A DNA stretch of 64,000 bases from Trebouxia sp. TZW2008 (lineage: Eukaryota; Chlorophyta; Trebouxiophyceae; Trebouxiales; Trebouxiaceae), in the NCBI GenBank assembly GCA_002118135.1, contig BDIU01000033.1, forward strand, positions 186,001 through 250,000, in the 5' to 3' direction. The notes under the pieces are model-generated. The model worked only from the letters and a program-made list of their open reading frames with translations, had not been told where the DNA came from and made no database searches. Positions 25,475 through 38,491 of the stretch are shown piece after piece. Position 1 is the stretch's first letter. Every line of letters begins with the position of its first letter. The position numbers and the translations under genes are program-made.

Positions 25475-27505
25475 TCAAGTCCATGGATAAAAGTTGGGGA
25501 ACAGGATAGACCCCACAGCAAAATACATCAGAAAGTACTGCCAGAGCCATCTCGACCTTTTGGACTGTGCTATAGATGCAGTATACCAGTAAAAAGCTGG
25601 GCATGCGGACAAGAACCTGCGTATACAACACAAGACACTCTCAGCAAAGTTTGAGGACAATTGAGTGGCATGTGCAATTTTAATGGACAGTGCTTTTTTC
25701 CAATTCAGGCGTGCATTTAGAAACACGATTGCATACCTTGTTACAACTTGAACATTCATGATGAACAGCGCGCATGCTGTCAAGAGCGCCCAGTGGTAGA
25801 TATATGGGGCAACTTTGTCATGCGTGAAGCCAGCACTTGGGGTGTGGATTTGTGAAGCTGTGACAGAGCTGCTCTTCAAAGCATTGGTGTGTTTGCCATC
25901 TTGCTGACATTGGGTCGGTTGTGACGTTTGCAACCCTAGTGAAAAGGCTCTTCCCCAATTGCAATTGAAGTAAGCCCAGCATCCCATGCATGACAGGTAC
26001 AGCATTGGCGCTGCTAAAACGAAATTGGGGATCTGCATAAAAACAGCAGACGTGAATTAGTGACTGGGTTCTACAATGAAAATTGAGGAATCGGCGCCGA
26101 CTTCCATTACTTGCCTGCGACACCTTGAAGTACTTGAACAACCCAACTCCCCAGTGATGTGATTGTACAAAGCTGTACACATTTGGAAGTCTGTCTGAGC
26201 ACCAGGGCCGCGTCATAGCACCTTGACAAAATGTGAGCCAGGCAGAATACTGAAAAGCCAAGACTGGCAAGCAAATAATAAAACATTTTATGCCTGCTTG
26301 ACAGACTGGGCCAAACCAGTGGCAGACCTGCACATGGCACAACTGCTCACTCAAGCGGCTGCTGCAGCACAAAGTGTCTCCCGCTCAAGTGCAGAAACTC
26401 AGCAAACTCACAGGATGCAGCATACCTGCTCCCTTTTGTGGTTTTGCAAAACCGCTCTGAGCAGGCTGTGCAGCACAAACCAGCAATTCAAAACTCCTGT
26501 ACGCACAGAGATACTGTTATGTCAGCTCAGGTCTGAGACCACTGTACTCAGCAGATGGCAGAGCGTGCCCACCATTGGACCTTGTTGCTGATGCCAAAGA
26601 GAACCAGATTGTTGCTGCCCACGGCTGCTCCTCAACATAATGGTAGGCAATGAAAGTAGTGCAAGCAAAGATACTTTCAGTGTAGGTAGCTGAATAGAAG
26701 ACCGAAGCTGGATTCCAAATAAAGAGCAATGTTGCCATGTCTGCTAGCTGGCTGCTTTTCAGCGTACTGATACTCAATCTGCATGTACAAGTCCTACACT
26801 GGTGTTGAACCTGCTGATAGGGCTGCTATTTAGCCAGAGAACTGCTGATGCCAAGACTGATAAGAGTCTTACCTGTGTAAAAAGACAGCAGATGCAACAA
26901 AAGCAATCATGCTCAGGCCATCAGCCACATGTGACTCCGCAATGCAAATGCCACAGCTCTGCACTGCGTTTGTGATAGTCTCAGATAGCAAGGCAGACTC
27001 GTTATGTGCTTGCAACCTCAGTCCCTACCTAAGGCTGATGCCAACTTCAGCAGACCTGCATATTACAAAGGTTGTGCAATTTGACAGCATGGCAGGCATG
27101 GTAGGGATTTGGGATACAGACTGGGCCAGGTGAGAACTTGTGCTAGAGTTCAGACCTGGCAAGGCTGGGAAGAATGCATAGAACTGCTCATACTCATAGC
27201 CACAAGCTGCAATTCTTGCAAAAAACACAGAGTCCCAAACAAACTTTGTTTGACCAAACGACGTGCCTGCAGCAGAAGACGTTGTCACGCGCTTTAGCGG
27301 GCAGAAGCACTGCGAGCAATGCTTTGTTGCTATGCGTACTTGCAGCAGTCAGTTCCGGTATTGTATTGGTCGCAGTGTGACATGCCACGGACTGCAGCTC
27401 AGAAGACGTGTCATAGTCTGACGCCAGGCGATCCGACGCTCTGGCTGCAATGAAAGCTGCCATACGAGATATGAATGCAAGAGACAGAACCGCCTTCTCG
27501 TTCAT
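25475..27505 (-). CDS. PIGV: GPI mannosyltransferase 2 (PIG-V family), 424 aa
   Basis: ER membrane enzyme that adds the second mannose of the GPI anchor core from dolichol-phosphate mannose. Exons: 27505-27340, 27266-27156, 27008-26873, 26778-26573, 26425-26412 (a 14-nt microexon), 26327-26124, 26032-25737, 25616-25475 (1275 bp, phases agree). Family landmarks: SRMAAFIAAR and LASDYDTS near the N-terminus; VWDSVFFARIAACGYEYEQ with the lumenal WD motif; LLFIWNPASVFYSATYTES; ATRSNG; RPWCSDRLPNVYSFVQSHHW; KYFKIPNFVLAAP; VVTRFLSACPAFYWY; and the terminal NFYPWT (human ends NFLPWT). The many hydrophobic helices fit a polytopic protein. The microexon (GMLHP at the junction) and the 27008 acceptor are the least certain parts. 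Somewhat shorter than human PIGV (493 aa). Confidence 0.92.
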
Positions 27506-27922
27506 GCTTGCTGTGTGTGCTAAAGTTGTTGCGCTGATCTTGATCACAACTGCAGGGACCTATCATATGCCTTTGTCGCAAGTGAAGCACAAGTCTACGT
27601 TCGCTGAAGTCGGCGCAATTGTATTCTTGGGTGCGAAGTAGGTAAGGCTTGCGCTGGCGATGAGCGTCTTGCAGAGCAGCACAGCAAGCATTTAGGTCCA
27701 TTGTGGAAGTTTGAATTGGCCAAAAATTTAGAATTCGTCTTTGCAGGTTGATCTGCATGCCATGAATCGCAACGACCAAGCGGGAACGGCGCTGAAGCTG
27801 ACAGACAAGGCACAGACAGCACGGGTTGCAAGTCATGCAGATGTAACGTGCTTGACACCTTGACGTTACGCGCCAGCTTGCTGCGACTAAGCAAAGCAAA
27901 AGGACTTTCGGCAGAGGCGGAC
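27506..27922. promoter_or_regulatory. Head-to-head intergenic region, PIG-V / kinesin
   Basis: 417 bp separate the two start codons. No TATA element is clear. The sequence is richer in CpG than the surrounding introns, as at the other shared promoters here. Confidence 0.45.
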
Positions 27923-30900
27923 ATGAGTGACGCTGAGGTTGAAACCGTTGAGCGATCAGAAGCCAGCTGGTTGTTTGCACGGCCCAAGTCTGAATCCCAG
28001 GCAACCACACCGACAATGATCACCAATGCAAGCAGTCAAGGACTGCAGAAGGTAGAGCCAGCAAGTTCACATGGTTGCTTGTGCCCCTACATGCCTAAAT
28101 TGACGGTGCTGCACAGCAGGAGAATTTGCCGCCAGAGTCCAAAACTCCTACTCCATTCAAAGCACAGCAAGGGACACCGCTCTCTGGCTCAACGCAATCC
28201 GTACAAGCGCACAATACAGCCAGACGGCGAGCTGCAGCAGAGTGGATTGAGGATTTGACTGGCATTGCCCTGCCTACCTCCTCAGATCATGCTTTCAGGG
28301 GGGCGCTGAGGGATGGCATCTTGCTTTGCAAGATACTGAACACAATCAGACCAGGCATCATCCCTCAGGTATCTGCTGTACTTGTGCAATCAGGTAATAG
28401 TTCGCATAGGTGGAATTAGAGACAAGACCTCATTTGAACTTGCCTGACATAATTCATCAATTTGAGCTTGCAAGTCAAGCAAAGGGCATGTCGCTGGAAC
28501 CTGATGATTGAGGAGCAAAGCTTACAGTTGTGGGTACAATCACCATGTAGGTGCAAGAGCAGCTTGAGGTGGACCCTGCAACTGGTCAGCCTAAGGATGC
28601 TGGCAATGCTCAGAAGTTCATCAGCGCTGTGCAAAGGTTGCAGCTGCCATCAGCATCACAATTTGCGCTGCATGACCTCCAGTCCACTGGCTGGGAAGAC
28701 AGGGACAGGATCACAGAATGCTTACTGACACTGAAGCGCTATCATGAGTCCGAGCAGAAGTCAGGGGTGGCTCTGTCTCCCTTCAGACCCTTCCAGTCCC
28801 CCACAAAGCTGGCTAGGGAGTCAATGATTGGAGCACACACAGATGGCAGATTCAGCCCGCTGCAACTGGGGTCATCCTTCACATCAAAGCATGCAGCAAC
28901 ACCAGACTTTGACCTGGTCACTCAGCAGTACATGTCAGGCGGCCACAGCAACCCGCTCAAGCAGGTAGCTGGCAAAGGCAAAGAGGCTGCTGCTGGTGTC
29001 ACACGCCTCATGCAGCAGTGCACAGCAATGCTGCGGGAGCGCATGTGGAGTGACGGAGGCAAACAGTTGTCGCCAGCTCGCGGAGCATTGCCATACAATG
29101 ACAACCCAATGGATGCAATGGGGCCTGTCCTGGAATCAGTTCTGGGCAGCTTGACTCAGGTGTGAAAGCACTTTGCATGGTGTTCATTGCTCAGCTGAAG
29201 ATACGCCTTGTCAATTGAGCTGATGCTTTAGCATTCGCGTGAGATGTACTTGCACTCGCAATCAACTTGACAATGAACTTGACAATACAACAACACAGAT
29301 CTTGACACTTGCAAGGTTCCAGGAATCACATGCTACAGCGTGGGCTTGGTAGTACAGACTTGCTGTCACTTCCACGCACACTATCACAGCATGATCCAGT
29401 GCAACAAGTAGGTCAGACCAGGGAAAACTTGTACAAGATGATTGCTGACAAGTTTGCCTGTGTTGAAGCAGCACAATTCGGAGCTGCATAACAAATGTCC
29501 AACCCCTATCTGGCTGCAGGAATATGAAAAGCGTCTGTTGGCCAAGGATCATGACCTCAAATGCTCGCAAGCACAGTTAGAGCACGTCAGGGTTGAGCTG
29601 ACAGAAGCCAGGCGCATTCAAGCTGAGGGCTCACATCTGCTTCCGGCCCCTGAGGCCCACGAAGGTACGCAATTCATGTCCTGTTGACATCAGCACAATG
29701 CAATCATGCTACATCAGATTGGACTTGTTCAAGTGATATGCGCTGATGGATTTCCCCAGAAGTCAGGGCAACTGAAATCAAGTGTAGCAGAGTTGCAACA
29801 GCGTATGTCCATTAGGCATGCAGTGACTACAATCCTTATGCCTTTGTCAGCCATGACTGTCCAAGTCGCACTTCGTGATCAATTGCATGTCCTTTTGGGA
29901 GGACTGCACTGCTGGCTTGATTTGGCACACATGGCACCACCAGATTCTCACAAAAATTGCTGCCTTGAGCACAAACAGATGCTCCTGCTGCAGTTATCCG
30001 ATCTAAGCAGTTTGCATGCTATGTCAAGCATTGTCTCTGCAAGCTTCTGATACCAGCTGAAGTATGTGCTGAGTCAGCTGCCAAGCAGGCCTTCTAGGAC
30101 TACCGATGTGATGTCAGGTCAGGCTGAACTCTAAACTGATTCGCATGTTTGCTGAGTGATGCTGAACACTGACGTCATTCAGGCCTGACTGCTGCTGAAA
30201 GGACAAAGCTGGAGGCCATGCATGCCAATGAGAGGCATCTATATAACAAGCTGCATGAGTTCTGCTGAGAAATTGCAGTATTTCAGGCATGAAGCATGCT
30301 GAGAGGTTGACATGTTGCAGGCATGAGTGCTGCTGAGAGGGCAGAGTTGGAGGCCATGCATGCCAATGAGAGACAGCTGTATGACCAGTTGGACAGACTG
30401 GATGAAGAGCTGGCTGACAGCAAAGACAAGGCTGCCAAAGCAGAGACAGAGAAGCAATTGATCTTTGATGAGTTCCAGTCCTTGCAGGCCCAGGTGACAG
30501 TACAGTGCCTTGCATTAGACCCTGTGTGAAAGCCTCTCCTGCTAGCAACCTGTCATGCCACTGACAAGACTAGGATTGACAATAGCACTCATTTGCTATG
30601 TGTCCTGTCTTTCATTGCATGTGCATCAGTCAGTCATACTGCTCTTGGCATGACAGCCTGCACCATTACCTGAAAAAGCATGCACACACTCTCCGGACGC
30701 AAGCCAATGGCTCTGCATGTTGGCTCCATTCTGCAGACTTCTTGCAATCATAGTGTTCATCAAACTTGGTACTCATTACCCTGCCTTCAAGCTGGCGCAG
30801 ATTCCTGAGCATTGATTTGGCCTTGAGTCATGTGAGCTATGATCAAGCTGTTGTCTGCCTTGAACAAGCGTCATGTTGACCATGACTAAAGTCATGTTTG

Positions 30901-33900
30901 CCCTGTTCAAGGTGGATGACTTGCAAGAGATGGCAAACAAGTATGCTGACACAGTGGAGGAAAACCGCAAGCTGTACAATGAGGTGCAAGACCTAAAGGG
31001 CAACATCAGGGTTTTCTGCCGCATCAGGCCCCTGGGCACAACTGGGGATAGCAACCCCAGCTGCCTTGATGCTGGAGTTGATGGCGAGGTACAGCCCTGC
31101 CCTGCAAACATTGTGCCTCCATACTATCCTTTTGCTTGCTTGTCACAGAATACAGACCTTTCAGTCCTGCAGCTTTATCCTGCTTGAAAGTGTGTCTCTG
31201 ATGGTGAGAAATGGACAGGCCCCACATCCTGGAACAGCTGCATCAGTCCATGCTGAAAGGAGTATAACACAGACAGCCATACTTGATGCATTGCTGCAAC
31301 AAATGGTGGTGCAGGCAAGTGTCAGCTGAGATCGCATGCACACCAACACTTGCAAGCACTACTGAGCAGAGCACTTTATTCCCACAAGAATGCCAAGAGG
31401 TGCCGGCATGTTTGCTCTGCTTGCAACATGTTGTGTGGTGCAGGTTGCAATTCAAAAGCCTGGGACTTCCGCACGCAAGCAGTACAAGTACGACAAGGTG
31501 TTTGGCCCAGAGAGCAACCAGGAACAAGTGTATGAGGACACCAAAGCCCTCATCAGATCTGTGCTGGATGGTATGCTAACATGCCATCCTGACATGCCAG
31601 TCTTTGTGTATGTTCCTCACATAGTTCAACGTTGCAAATTTGAGTGACTAAACCCTGGTGCTGCTGAGAAAGCATGCAAGTATGAGTCGAAACAATCTAC
31701 GATGTGGGCTGTATTGCAGGCAATCCATGTGTGCACGCTACAAGTGCTCTCCTGCAGTAGCAGTGCAGCCTTGTTTCACAGCAGCATGTGACAAGCATCA
31801 CGATGGTGCAGGGTACAATGTGTGCATATTTGCATATGGACAGACAGGCTCAGGCAAGACACACACCATGGCTGGCACCAATATTGAGCAGTATGAGGGG
31901 CGTGGTATCAACTACAGGGCCCTTGATGACCTGTTTGCTTTGAATGCAAAGCGTCAAGGAGAGGTGAGCTGCATGCACCATAGGGGTTGGCACATGCTGA
32001 AGCTGACCATGCGCATGCTGTTTGCAAATTACTTAGCAGTAGCCATTCTTGAACTGACGTCATTGCTCACCTGTGCTGATTGGACAAGCTGTCTATTGAG
32101 ACATTACTTGCTGGCTAGCAGCTGCAGCAACCCGTGCAAATTTCATCAATTTATTAGTTTGCAGCGACACCGCGTGCTTCTTCACATCACAGCAACTGAC
32201 CATCGATGGCATTGCAAACATGACTGAAATGTGGGTGCCTCTATTGACTAAGCCGTGTTGCCTGATTGCAGTGCGAGTATGAGATCCAGGTTCAGCTGCT
32301 GGAGATATACAATGAGCAGTTGCGTGACCTGCTAGACAACACTCGCAGCCATGCCAGGCTGGACATCAGAAACACAGAGCGCAGCGGCCTCAATGTGCCT
32401 GACGCCATTCAGGTAAGGCTTATGGCTCAAGTCATGCCAAGCTTCCAGCACACAAAGCATCTTGGCAGCAGCAACTGACCGCCCTGAGCTGCATTGTCAG
32501 ATACAACTGAAGACCAGATGCTGTGCTGTCTGGTGCATGCATTCTGTCCACTGTTTTGGCACACTGAAATCTGTTGACTACAGGGCAAACCGCTGCACTC
32601 AGGATTGAGTATCTGCTGTACATCCCAAGGCAGTCCTTGCTATGCATAGAGCGCCAGAGGAGTGTGTGTCCCTGTATGACAGCGGTTGCTTCAACTCTCT
32701 CCCTTGGACCCGCCATCTCATTCTGAGCCCTTGTCGCTCTCTGCAGGTCAAGGTGGCTTGCACCCAGGATGTGCTGAATGTCATGGAGATTGGCCAGCGC
32801 AACAGATCTGTAGCTGAGACCAAAATGAATGAGCGCAGCAGCCGCTCTCACAGCGTCCTGACCATCATTGTAGATGGGCTGAACAATGTGACTGGCATCA
32901 GGACGCATGGCTGCCTGCACTTGATTGACTTGGCAGGTAAAACTTTCCACATCTCAACAAGATGCCTGCAGTTGCCATTGCCTGCATGGGTTTGTTGATG
33001 TCAAGCAGCATCAAATTTGCAGGAGACATGTCACTCACCATGCAGGGGCTCCATCTAGTATGCTGCAGCGTATGGTTGCCAAACTTCAATTTGTCGCATC
33101 AGCAATAAGTTGAACAGGTGAAACTCAAACAGTTTTACAAAACAGACGACTTTTGTGTGGTATCAATGCCTTGCCAAGTGACACCTGATTGCATCAGCAG
33201 CCTACACAAACACAGTGCATGGTCCTAGAGCCTTGCCTGCATGTGGGCAATCAAGCCTGCCATGTTGACAAATTTATCAAGAGGGGTGAGAACACGTGTC
33301 AGAGACATGATGTGCTGCTGTTGTCATACAGGCAGTGAGCGTGTGGGCAAGAGTGAAGCCACAGGAGACCGCCTTGAGGAGGCCAAGCACATCAACAAGA
33401 GCCTGAGTGCCCTTGGTGAGGCCCTGCCCTGCATCATTCTGCCCTGAGGCCATGGGATGTGCAAGTGTGGCCACCCAGTAAATGGGCACAGCATGGCAAC
33501 TTTGCATGGCAGGCCTGCTGCACAGTACTCATTAGATGTTTGGCAGCAGCATCAGGGCTCTGGGGAGTATGCAAGGAGGACATGTCTCAAGCAGCAGCAT
33601 TAGCAGTAGCAGCAACAACAAGACAGCAGACATGACCAGTCAGACATGACTGCAACGCTGGTGCCTGCAGGTGATGTAATGTCAGCCCTGGCAAACAAGC
33701 AAGCACACATCCCTTTCCGCAACAGCAAGCTGACTCAGCTGCTGCAGGACTCCTTGTGTGGCCAAGCCAAAGCCATGATGTTTGTGCACATCGCCCCTGA
33801 GGTCAGCAACCCACACTTTGCCATGAACCCTGCTCTCATTCTGATCAGGTTTGGCTGTCCTTAAAATGCCTCGTTCCTGTAGTTGGTGCACCGTGAGGTT

Positions 33901-36900
33901 GAAACCTCACGCCTCCCGACTGACACATCCACTGTAAGCTCAGCAACCCACACTTTGCCATGCACCCTGCTGTCTTTCTGATGTAACCCTATTGTGCTAT
34001 GTTGGCTGGACCTGGTTCCCATAGGCACCACTTTGACTGGCCTTGCTCTAGCTGCATGCACTTACCCCTGCAAGCTGTTCATTTTGGTCAAGAGCAACAA
34101 GGCCAGTCATGTAAGATATGTGCCATCAGAGATGCTTGATGCTGAGAAGTACAGTGGCTGTGGGCATGGCTGCTGTCAGGATGGTCCATATGTTGGGGAC
34201 TGTGCAAAAGCTGTGCATTGTTGCTGCCCAAAATGAGTGCACTGCATGACCACTGCAGTGGTCAGCTGACTGCTTTGCTGCCGCAGTGCTCGTCATATGG
34301 TGAATCAATCAGCACTCTAGGGTTCGGCAGCCGGGTGTCTGAGATCACTCTGGGCCAGGCCAAGAAGAACAGCGAGAGCGCACAAATCTTTGAAGCCAAA
34401 GATCAAGTCATCAGGCGCGTCAAGCAGCAAGCTTTCATCTGTCCTTGCTTGCAGTCACATGCTGTTCACAGGTTGCACCCCACCATGTGCACACGTCAAT
34501 TCCAACAGGCTCTGCAGCACAACCCACAAGACATGCTTTATCCAGGTCTTGACACAGCAAATAATTGCAGGACTTGCTGCTGGGGCGAATGCCAGCAATA
34601 CAAGCTTTTTCTTTGCTATCTCCGCCACCGATAATTAGACACTGTCACAATACTGAATAGAATGCAAGCGCAAGAAGCAGTTTAGCCAGCTGCAAATCAG
34701 TCTGTGCAGCTCTGTGTTGCATCTGTCTGTCTGCACTTAAGCACGCCTAGTTTAGCTGCAAATCACTGCCAGATCCAAGAGACATTGAAGATGCTCACAT
34801 TCCTGCAGTCAGCAGGTCTTTGCTGTACAGCAAAGCTGGAGATCTTGCTCATGACTCAGACAGCTGAATCCTGACTGTAAGCAATGCACATGGCAGGTTG
34901 CAGAGGGAGGCTGAAGCTGCCAGGAGAGATGCTGCAGCCTCTGCTGAAGACAAGCACAGGATGGAGCAAGAGCTAGCGTACATGAAGGTACTGCCAGGAA
35001 AAGCCGCTGTGACAGCATTGTGTCATTGACCTTGCTGCTGTTCACTTGCTGCCTTCAAGTGCATGTTGATCGCAGGCTCAGTGTCTGCTCAATGCCAATG
35101 TCATTCTAAGCAGCGGTTGACATGTCTGACATGGCTGTGCGTCAGCATCCTTTGTGGGAGCCTTGTAATTAATGTTGCCAGCTATATAGTCTGGCTGAGC
35201 CAGTACTGCTGTAAGTGATGCAATTGACAGCTTTCAGTTCAGCCAGCAAGTACTGATCAGTGATATGATTTGCATTGCAGTTGGAACTAGAAGCAGCACG
35301 AAGGGGCGGCATGTCCTCACCAAGCAGATCTGTGGCTTCCAGTCTAGCAGAGTCAGACTCCATTCCAGCCTTCAACCCCCCTCAAGCAGCAGGGGTACCC
35401 CCCTCAGGGGCCACCAAGCGTCCTGGGGTGTCCCTTCTGCCCCTCTCCAGGGTCAAGGGCCTTACTGACTCTCCTGGCGCCTCTCCAGCTTCTGCATCAA
35501 AGGTACATGATGCTGAACCAGTTTGAAAGCTCCCTTGCATCTCGCCTCCTCTGTCTCTTGCAGCACAGCAGGCTTGAGAGCTTGTCGCTTGCCCCATGCC
35601 CTGGAACCAATCTCCTCGCTTCTGACCTCAAAGCGTTCCACACAGAGACAACAAAGTTGACATTTGGACTCACGTACACTGCAGGTGCCCTCAAGGGCAG
35701 CTTCACCTGCCCTGTTGCCAGGTGGTGACCTGCTACTAAGGCGCAGCAGCTCTGGCAGCCCCCGCCTAACCACTCCCCAGTCAGAACCCAGCGAAGCCCT
35801 GGTTCTGGCTTTCAAACAGCATGAATAAGCTCACTCAACTGAAGCTGTGAGATACTGCAGGTGGCCTCAAGGGCAGCTTCACCTGCCCTGTCGCCAGGTG
35901 GCAACCTGCTACTAAGGCGCAGCAGCTCTGGCACTCCCCGCCTAAACACTCCCCAGTCAGAGCCCGGCAAGGCCATGCTGAGGCGCAGTGACAGTGGCGG
36001 CCTGAAGGGCAGTGCCAGCAGGCCCCTCACAGCCCGACAGGGCCCCCCTGCCTCAGGCTCATCAACCCCTAGGGATAGCCCAGCCACCAGCAGGTGGGTC
36101 CTGCACAATCCCTTGTGCTGCATATGGCAGTGCAAACAGGACTTGTGGATTGCATACACGGTTTGTCATGCGCACCTCAACTCCCTGTCTCTGTTTTCCT
36201 CAAGATCAGAAAAGCAGGCAATGCTTGGCCCAGGCGCTGGATACTTTGTCACGTGTGCTCTGTCAGAGTGCAGGCCCTCCAGATAACGGCTTGTCATGCG
36301 TACTCAGGACTTAGAGTTTCATAAGCAGGCAGGGCTGGGTCAGGCTGTGTTACTTTGTAGCACATTCTCAAGTGTGCCTTTGGGCTGCAGGCCTTCCACA
36401 GCGCAAGACAGAGCAGGTGCAAAGCAGCCCAGACCCCGCACCAGCCTGTCCCGCTCCTCTTCTGCCTCAGGTGCCTTGCCAGCAGTCACAGACCCCAGCC
36501 TTCAAAGTGCCAGGGGTCCCCGAGCCAGTGTCAGCAGCAGCGACTTGGGCAGGACCAATGCCCAACAGCCCACAGCTGCAGTGCCACTTTCAAGGAGGCA
36601 GAGTCAAGACAGTGAAGCAGACACCATGGCTGTAGCATCTGCACCACAGGCGTCTGCTCGGATGCGTCCACAGAGCGGCAACAGCATTCCTGAACCAGTG
36701 CTTGGCAGGAAGGCAGCTGCTCAAGCGGCTGCTGGGGCTGAAGGCAGCGATGGCCCGCTTCCCTCTGCCAGAAGGGCTTCTTCAGCAGCCCCCAGGGGCA
36801 AAGCTGCTGTGCCTGCTGTGAGGCGATCAGCTCAAACTGACTCAGTTGCTCCTCTCCCATCAGCGAGAAGAGGCACACGTGATGTCAGCAGTAGCAGTGC

Positions 36901-37078
36901 AGCAGCTGTTGATACAAGTGCGCCACTGCCTTCTGCAAGGCGACGCACCAAGGAATCAATGAGCAGTATACCACTGCCGTCTGCAAGGAGGTTTACTAGG
37001 GATGAGTCAGGCCAGCCCTCACAGACACCTCGCCAGTCAACTGATCTGTCCAGCAAAAGCGGCGGACGATGGATGTGA
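27923..37078 (+). CDS. Kinesin-14 with N-terminal calponin-homology domain (KCH type), 1245 aa
   Basis: Predicted minus-end-directed microtubule motor whose CH domain can bind actin. Exons: 27923-28051, 28117-28368, 28551-29159, 29417-29461 (weak), 29520-29664, 29767-29802, 30321-30493, 30912-31088, 31444-31570, 31812-31963, 32272-32412, 32747-32936, 33332-33415, 33671-33801, 34287-34406, 34904-34987, 35281-35502, 35861-36093, 36391-37078 (3738 bp). The CH domain is at about residues 80-190 ([33 protein letters not shown]), with coiled coil at about 345-500. The kinesin-14 neck [18 protein letters not shown] precedes the motor, placing the motor C-terminal of the coil. ATP site: P-loop GQTGSGKT, switch [10 protein letters not shown], switch II DLAGSE, then [11 protein letters not shown] Ser/Pro/Arg-rich tail carries four PLPSARR repeats. 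The exon 4 boundaries and the donor near 34406 (or 34418) are uncertain. Confidence 0.93.
30180..30320 (+). repeat. Decayed copies of kinesin exon 7 start
   Basis: After an ATTCAG acceptor near 30182 the sequence reads [19 protein letters not shown], against the live [19 protein letters not shown] (exon at 30321), then hits TGA at about codon 29. A second partial copy (GGCATGAAGCATGCTGAGAG) sits between it and the live exon. Confidence 0.85.
35690..35822 (+). repeat. Near-intact copy of kinesin exon 18
   Basis: Begins after CTGCAG and reads [20 protein letters not shown] and on through [10 protein letters not shown], against the live exon at 35861 ([30 protein letters not shown]). It ends in TAA after FKQHE. 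An internal GTTCTG could serve as a phase-0 donor. Identity is high, so this duplication is recent. Confidence 0.9.
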
Positions 37079-38491
37079 CTTCCGTGCAAGAACGTTGGCT
37101 GTCAGTGGAGTGTAAATGTGTTATCTGTGTCGTTGTGTCTTTTATGCAAGCCTGTCACTAGCGCAGCGCCGGGTGTTCTGTCTTGCCCAGCAACATTTGC
37201 AGTCCGTACTAAGGATGTTCCTGCCCAAGATTTCAGTCAAGTTTCAATGTGGTTGGTGTTCTGTCAAGACAGCATGTTGAAGTCATGATCTATTGCAACA
37301 TGACCTACAGGAGTGATGAATCAGAGTGATGTTTGTTTTGTCATTCATCTAGACACCATGACAGTATTTTAATGCTTGATCAAGGCCCTTGACATAGTGG
37401 TAGTATACAGACAAATTCACATGCAAGAAGGGGATCTAGTCAGTGCCTGTGCTTGTTGTCAACAAGTGTGGCTCAGCATGCTTGCCATGACTTAACAGCT
37501 GGACGTGCTAGCGGTCGCTTTGCATGCTTATGAGGAGGCAGTGCCATCACGGCTACAAATTTCTACCAGTGCTATATTCAGCAAAGCTATCGCAAACATC
37601 TTTTAAGCAACTCAAAGCCGTTGCTTTGCGAGATGCAGAACACAACAGGACAGATGGGTAATATTGTTACACGGTAAGATGAATTTGGCAGTTCACGTAA
37701 TCATAAGCTTGAACGGTTTGAAAGTGCACAAGACAGCAGCCTGAAACTTATCAGAAAAACTAGTCATGCAGGGGAGCTAACCCACTGAGCCAGTAACTGA
37801 CTGTGACATAACGGATCCTGTAAGTTGCAAACTGTATCATCAAGACTTGCACTGCACCAACCTGACACCAAGCTGTCAGTCAGCACAGAGGTGTCTGTGA
37901 CATGGCTTGTCGCAAAAAACAAGCCGTTTGCATGCAAAGAGGGAGGATTGATAGCAAAACTTTTTACTGTAGCAAAAACAGCACAGTCTCAGCAGCAAGC
38001 AGATTGTGCTTGTGCGTCAGGCAAGACTGTGCTTGGCCCTGTACTACAGCAAGAAGTTGCTGTGGGCTCATGCAGTGCTGCTAGGTGGAAAAAAACTTCT
38101 AATCGCATCAGCATGAGGTCCATCATCATCGTCAGAAAGACGTTATCTGGACTGACAGATGCGCTAAGCTGACCATCTGAAAATGGTCAACTAGACGCAC
38201 ACCTGCACTTCTTGAAGGATGATTGCCATCCTGAACTATGGCACAGTGCTGTGCGCAACAGAAGGAGCCAGTTGCTCACAGCCTGGCAATGCAACATTGG
38301 ACCAGAATAGTGACAACCCCAAATGTGCTGCTGGTTTGTGGACCACAGTCTCAGCTAGGCTGCAGGCTTGTGATCTAGTATACATGGGATCCATCCCAGG
38401 CTGCCTCTGTTGACAGAGGCTCTGGTTATGACGCATAACGGCAAAGACATTCCTTTCTTGGCGGATTCAGCTGCGCCTCTGCATGTGGCCC
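37079..38491. other. Convergent intergenic region, kinesin and F-box 3' ends
   Basis: 1.4 kb between two stop codons. A TGTAA motif at 37111-37115, 33 nt after the kinesin stop, may be its polyadenylation signal. I see no gene, RNA or clear repeat in the rest. Confidence 0.45.

Noticed and set aside
37740..37800. tRNA-like stretch
   Set aside because: No paired acceptor stem and no T-loop consensus could be built.
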